Below are positions 61,188 through 64,000 of a stretch of 64,000 nucleotides of DNA, piece after piece. The notes beneath the pieces are model-generated. The model was not told where the DNA came from. It saw nothing but the letters and a program-made list of their open reading frames with translations, and ran no database searches. A program made the translations under genes and the position numbers. This DNA comes from Diadophis punctatus similis (Eukaryota > Chordata > Lepidosauria > Squamata > Dipsadidae), in the NCBI GenBank assembly GCA_023053685.1, contig JALIGW010000002.1, forward strand, positions 170,467,430 through 170,531,429. The letters run 5' to 3'. How positions within the stretch are numbered: the stretch's first letter is position 1; each line of letters begins with the position of its first letter.

Positions 61188-61834
61188 TCTTTAGATTGTG
61201 TCTGTTAATCATTATTTTAAACATATTTTCATCCTGTTTTTAAATAACTTTGTTAGCTGCTCTGAGTGCTTTTTAAGCAGAAAACAGAGATTAAAATGTT
61301 AATAAACTAGTTTGTCATTAAGCAACTGCATTTAGATGCCACAATGTTAGGTATACAAAATATTTCAAATCTGAACTGTTTTTAATCCAAACTGCCAGTT
61401 TTAAGCTCAAAGCACCTCTGAAATGTGTTTTTCAACAGCTGTTTCACCCTCGGAGAGTAATGAGAAAATTATTAACACTTGCACACTCTTGTAAATCAGG
61501 ATAATGGCTTAACCAGGAACGCATAGATTTATGCTAGCCAGTTCTTCCAATATGTGGAGCACCATTGCAGTGTGATGCTTTCAGCTTGTTTGTTTGTTTG
61601 TTTACTTATTCACTGATTTATTTAAAATCCACTCATCCCCTTCACAGAGGGATTCTGAGTGGTATACAAATATAATATTAAAAATATATAAAAATTATAT
61701 AAAGCTTTTGAAAACCCAAGTTTTAAAAATTAAAAATTTATAGCTTTGTAGTTTTCATTTTCTAGACGTTCCATCTATTTTATCTATATCTAATCTATAT
61801 CTAATCTATATCTAATCTATGTCTAATCTATATC

Positions 61835-61835
<1 letters not shown>

Positions 61836-61919
<84 letters not shown>
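61836..61919. repeat. (TATC)n microsatellite
   Basis: About 21 perfect TATC units preceded from 61,790 by a degenerate (TATCTAATC) array. Confidence 0.97.
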
Positions 61920-62051
61920 ATCTATGCTCTGACAAGCAGAGTTATAGCTAGCAGCCCTCCAAAAGTAGGAGGAGCCATCTGGTAGAATTCACATGCTGGT
62001 AGACTGCTTTGCTTATTTTTAGTATTTATATTTTAGTTTGACTTAACTTAA

Positions 62052-62664
62052 GGTGACCAGACGTCCCGCTTTTGGCGGGACAGTCCCGCTTTTTAATAAT
62101 TTGTCCCGCGTTCCGCGGTGTTTCGGAAAAGTTCCACTTTTTTAATTTGAATTTGCCCTGCACACCCCTCTGCCTCATGCCTCGCCTGCCTTCTCCTGCC
62201 AGGCGGGGAGGGAGGGCAGTGAGAGGGACAGCGGCGGTCTTGCCTGTTTGTCGCCGCAGAGCTGAAGAAGCTGGTGGCGTTCGCGGCGCGGGGCTTCCCC
62301 CGCCTGCTTTCCCCGGCCGCCGAGATGCCACCATTTGCGTTCTTTTGCCCTCTGTGCAAGCAGAACGCTTTGCGCATGCGCAGAGGGCAAAAGAATGCAA
62401 ATGGCGGCGTCCCGGTGGGCGGGGAAAATGGGCGGGGGAAGCCCCGTGCTGCGAACGCCACCAGCTTCTTCAGCTCTGCGGCAACGAACAGGTAAGCCTG
62501 CGCCGGTAGGAACCCACCCCTGGCTGCGATGAAGGGGGGAGGTGTTTGGGGGGGGGGTGCACAAAGCTGCAGGATAAGAGAGACGGACCCCTCCCGTCTT
62601 GCTCCCCTAGAAACCCCCCCCCGTCAATGGTGTCCCACTTTACAAATATTAAAATCTGGTCACC
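62052..62664. mobile_element. DNA transposon with nested hairpin (GGTGACCAGA termini)
   Basis: The left terminus GGTGACCAGACGTCCCGC and right terminus TCTGGTCACC are inverse over 10 bp. The flanks share TTAACTTA (62,043-62,050 and 62,665-62,672), an 8-bp direct repeat suggesting hAT. The TTAA immediately at both ends would also fit a piggyBac-type element, and I cannot decide. The interior contains the large inverted repeat at 62,243-62,492 and, at 62,503-62,521, the right end of a MITE of the 32,590 family (GTAGGAACCCACCCCTG). No transposase frame is present. Confidence 0.7.
62243..62492. repeat. Large inverted repeat (arms ~115-120 bp)
   Basis: The left arm runs from CCTGTTTGTCGCCGCAGAGC through GCTGAAGAAGCTGGTGGCGT to TTCTTTTGCCCTCTGTGCA. 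The right arm is its inverse (TGCGCAGAGGGCAAAAGAAT ... CAGCTCTGCGGCAACGAACAGG). Arms match closely, with about one difference per 10 bases in the middle. This explains why similar Arg/Pro-rich open frames appear on both strands here. RNA from either strand would fold into a long hairpin. Confidence 0.9.
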
Positions 62665-62672
62665 TTAACTTA

Positions 62673-63180
62673 ATTAGTTTTGTCTCTCAATTTGGGCCTC
62701 ATTATCATCTAACAGTTTAGGTCTGTGAAATAGCCCTTGGCCCATGATGTTTCATTTAGCATTCTTTCTGTACTCACCATTAATTATACTGCAGGCACCT
62801 ACTGTATTTATTTGTTTACTTGTAACATTTGGGTACCACTTTACTCCAAAAGCTCTAAGTGGCATATAAATCTAAATGCAAGTGTTACATATTATGTTTA
62901 TACCCCATAGTAATGAATTACAATTTGTAAAGTACACATTTCTTTCTCTCTATTGCCTAATACAAAGTTAAATTTATTCTAAGGAAGTGTTTGCTGCTAG
63001 ACTAAAAATCCTAGCTTGCATTTCAAGTTGTGACTTAAACAGGCTGTTTTGTGCAGCAGAAATATTACTGGATTATTGACTCCAGAATGTTAATGTTTTA
63101 TTTCAAACACAGCTGGTGAGACGTTTATCCACTGGAGAAAAATTTAGCAAACGTTCATTGAGACAAAGACCCATTGAAAC
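62673..63180. other. Intronic unique sequence
   Basis: Nothing recognised. Confidence 0.4.
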
Positions 63181-63188
63181 AATAAATT

Positions 63189-63624
63189 TAGTGGTGGGAT
63201 TCAAAATTGTTACTACCAGTTCTGTGGCTGTGGCTTGGTGGGCGTGGCTTATTGGGCACATGACTGGGTGGGCATGTGACTGGGTGGGCGTGCCATCGTG
63301 GGCGTGGCCAGGGATGTGTGAAGAGCAGCACTCCGCCTGCGAAAACAGGCCTGGTAGACCTCCCTAAGCCTCCTGGGAAGCAAAAATGGGCCTGGGAGCC
63401 TCCCTGAAGCCTCCTGGGAAGCAAAAATGGGCCACTGGGGGGGCACCACCCACCTGCCCCTCCACACCCCTGTGCCCCATTTTGGGCCTAAGAGGCCTCC
63501 CTACACTTACCTGGGAGCCAAAATGGAGCAAGTGGGGACTCCTGGAAGGGGCAGGACAGGAAGGGGTGGGGCTAGCCAGCAATTTAACTACCGGTTCGCC
63601 CGAACCGGCTGAATCCCACCACTG
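63189..63624. mobile_element. hAT-type MITE, perfect 8-bp TSD
   Basis: The left end is TAGTGGTGGGATTCAAAA and the right end CTGAATCCCACCACTG. The flanks AATAAATT (63,181-63,188 and 63,625-63,632) are identical. Near both ends lie ACCAGTTCTG and ACCGGTTCGCCCGAACCGG. The interior has GGGTGGGCGTG repeats and a tandem TCCTGGGAAGCAAAAATGGG unit (63,380-63,430). It has no coding capacity. A diverged relative is at 1,292-1,561. Confidence 0.92.
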
Positions 63625-63769
63625 AATAAATTTTGAAATAGGAAGTGGAAGGTGTGTTGGATATGTTCACCGCCTTGAGTTCTTTGTAAAAATAATAAAT
63701 GCTGGATGTAAATAAATATGAAAACCAGTCTTAACCTTGGTAGTGAAACATAGTGCCCAATGAGTTGAG

Positions 63770-64000
63770 CAGCAATGGCAATAGCACTTAGACTTATATA
63801 CTGCTTCATTGTGCTTTACAGCCCACTCTAAGCGGTTTACAGAATCAGCATATTGCCCCCAAAAGTTTGGGTCCTCATTTTACCGACCTTGGAAGGATGG
63901 AAGGCTGAGTCAACTTTGAGCCAGTCAGAATCAAACTGCTGGCAGTCAGCAGAATTAACCTGCAATACTGCATTCTAACCACTGCACCACCACTCCTACT
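63770..64000 (-). repeat. Sauria SINE (antisense), at window end
   Basis: AGCAATGGCAATAGCACTTA, TATATACTGCTTCATTGTGC, then GGGTCCTCATTTTACCGACC and AACCACTGCACCACCACTCC. It is essentially complete at the window edge. Confidence 0.87.

Larger units (their letters stand above)
6961..64000 (+). other. TCF7 intron 3 (partial, at least 57 kb)
   Basis: Begins with the exon 3 donor gtgagt. No further TCF7 exon was recognised on the + strand: nothing resembling the NKVPVV/HPLTPLITY segment, the Groucho-binding region or the HMG box was found. Short exons can be missed by eye. Everything listed after this point (SINEs, LINEs, MITEs, microsatellites) is therefore read as intronic. Large third introns are also known in LEF1 and TCF7L2. 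The intron continues beyond the window or ends at an exon I failed to see. Confidence 0.7.

Noticed and set aside
61787..61919. Regular short repeats that could suggest a CRISPR-like array
   Set aside because: They are a 4-bp tandem microsatellite with no spacers, in a vertebrate intron.
62026..62564. Several similar Arg/Pro-rich open frames on opposite strands
   Set aside because: They are mirror images created by the inverted repeat at 62,243-62,492, not paired genes.
7000..64000. Further TCF7 exons (Groucho-binding, HMG box)
   Set aside because: Read through on the + strand without finding a segment resembling HPLTPLITY or the HMG-box core KKPLNAFMLYMKEM with flanking splice sites. A short exon could still have been missed.

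Overview
This window is vertebrate nuclear DNA, most likely from a squamate reptile and probably a snake. The evidence is the mix of repeats: many Sauria-type SINE copies, CR1 and L2-like LINE fragments (some ending in ATTCT/GAATA pentamer tails), several families of hAT and TA-flanked MITEs, and long microsatellites. No bacterial-type operons, phage genes or CRISPR arrays are present. The species call is inference from repeat content.

One host gene can be supported: the 5' part of TCF7 (TCF-1, an HMG-box partner of beta-catenin in Wnt signalling), on the + strand. A CpG-rich promoter/5'UTR lies at about 4,600-5,592. Coding exon 1 (5,593-5,841) carries the beta-catenin-binding domain, exon 2 is 5,951-6,017 and exon 3 is 6,854-6,960. 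Splice phases join correctly (0, then 1, then 0), giving the first 141 residues. No later TCF7 exon was recognised, so everything from 6,961 to the end is read as intron 3, at least 57 kb long. The HMG-box exons would lie beyond the window. The 4.5 kb upstream of the promoter holds one old hAT MITE, a compound trinucleotide microsatellite and a moderately GC-rich unique block.

The intron is a repeat landscape. From left to right it holds: a TA-flanked MITE (9,987-10,122); a Tigger-like element (11,024-11,412); an ancient antisense CR1-like LINE (15,190-17,060) split by a SINE with a long ATTT tail; two CR1 3' ends (22,966-24,064 and 28,677-29,436); hAT MITEs with recognisable 8-bp target-site duplications (32,590; 38,311; 46,743; 47,411; 58,478; 63,189); an antisense L2-like LINE with endonuclease and RT fragments (43,682-45,490); and a composite hairpin element (62,052-62,664).

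The most interesting object is at 50,018-53,090. A hAT-type element (TSD TCCTRGGC) was split by a later insertion of a minus-strand L1-type retrotransposon (50,338-52,878), flanked by a perfect 16-bp target-site duplication. This insertion has a 5'UTR, an intact 356-codon ORF1 and an L1-like 3'UTR with a G-rich tract and poly(A) signals, but no ORF2. It is an ORF1-only, HAL1-like element in a squamate genome. Second-tier observations are repeated perfect NRF1-type palindromes carried by MITEs, an approximately 120-bp-arm inverted repeat at 62,243-62,492, TCF/LEF motifs in the TCF7 promoter, and an exon 3 that keeps a LEF1/TCF7L-like segment.
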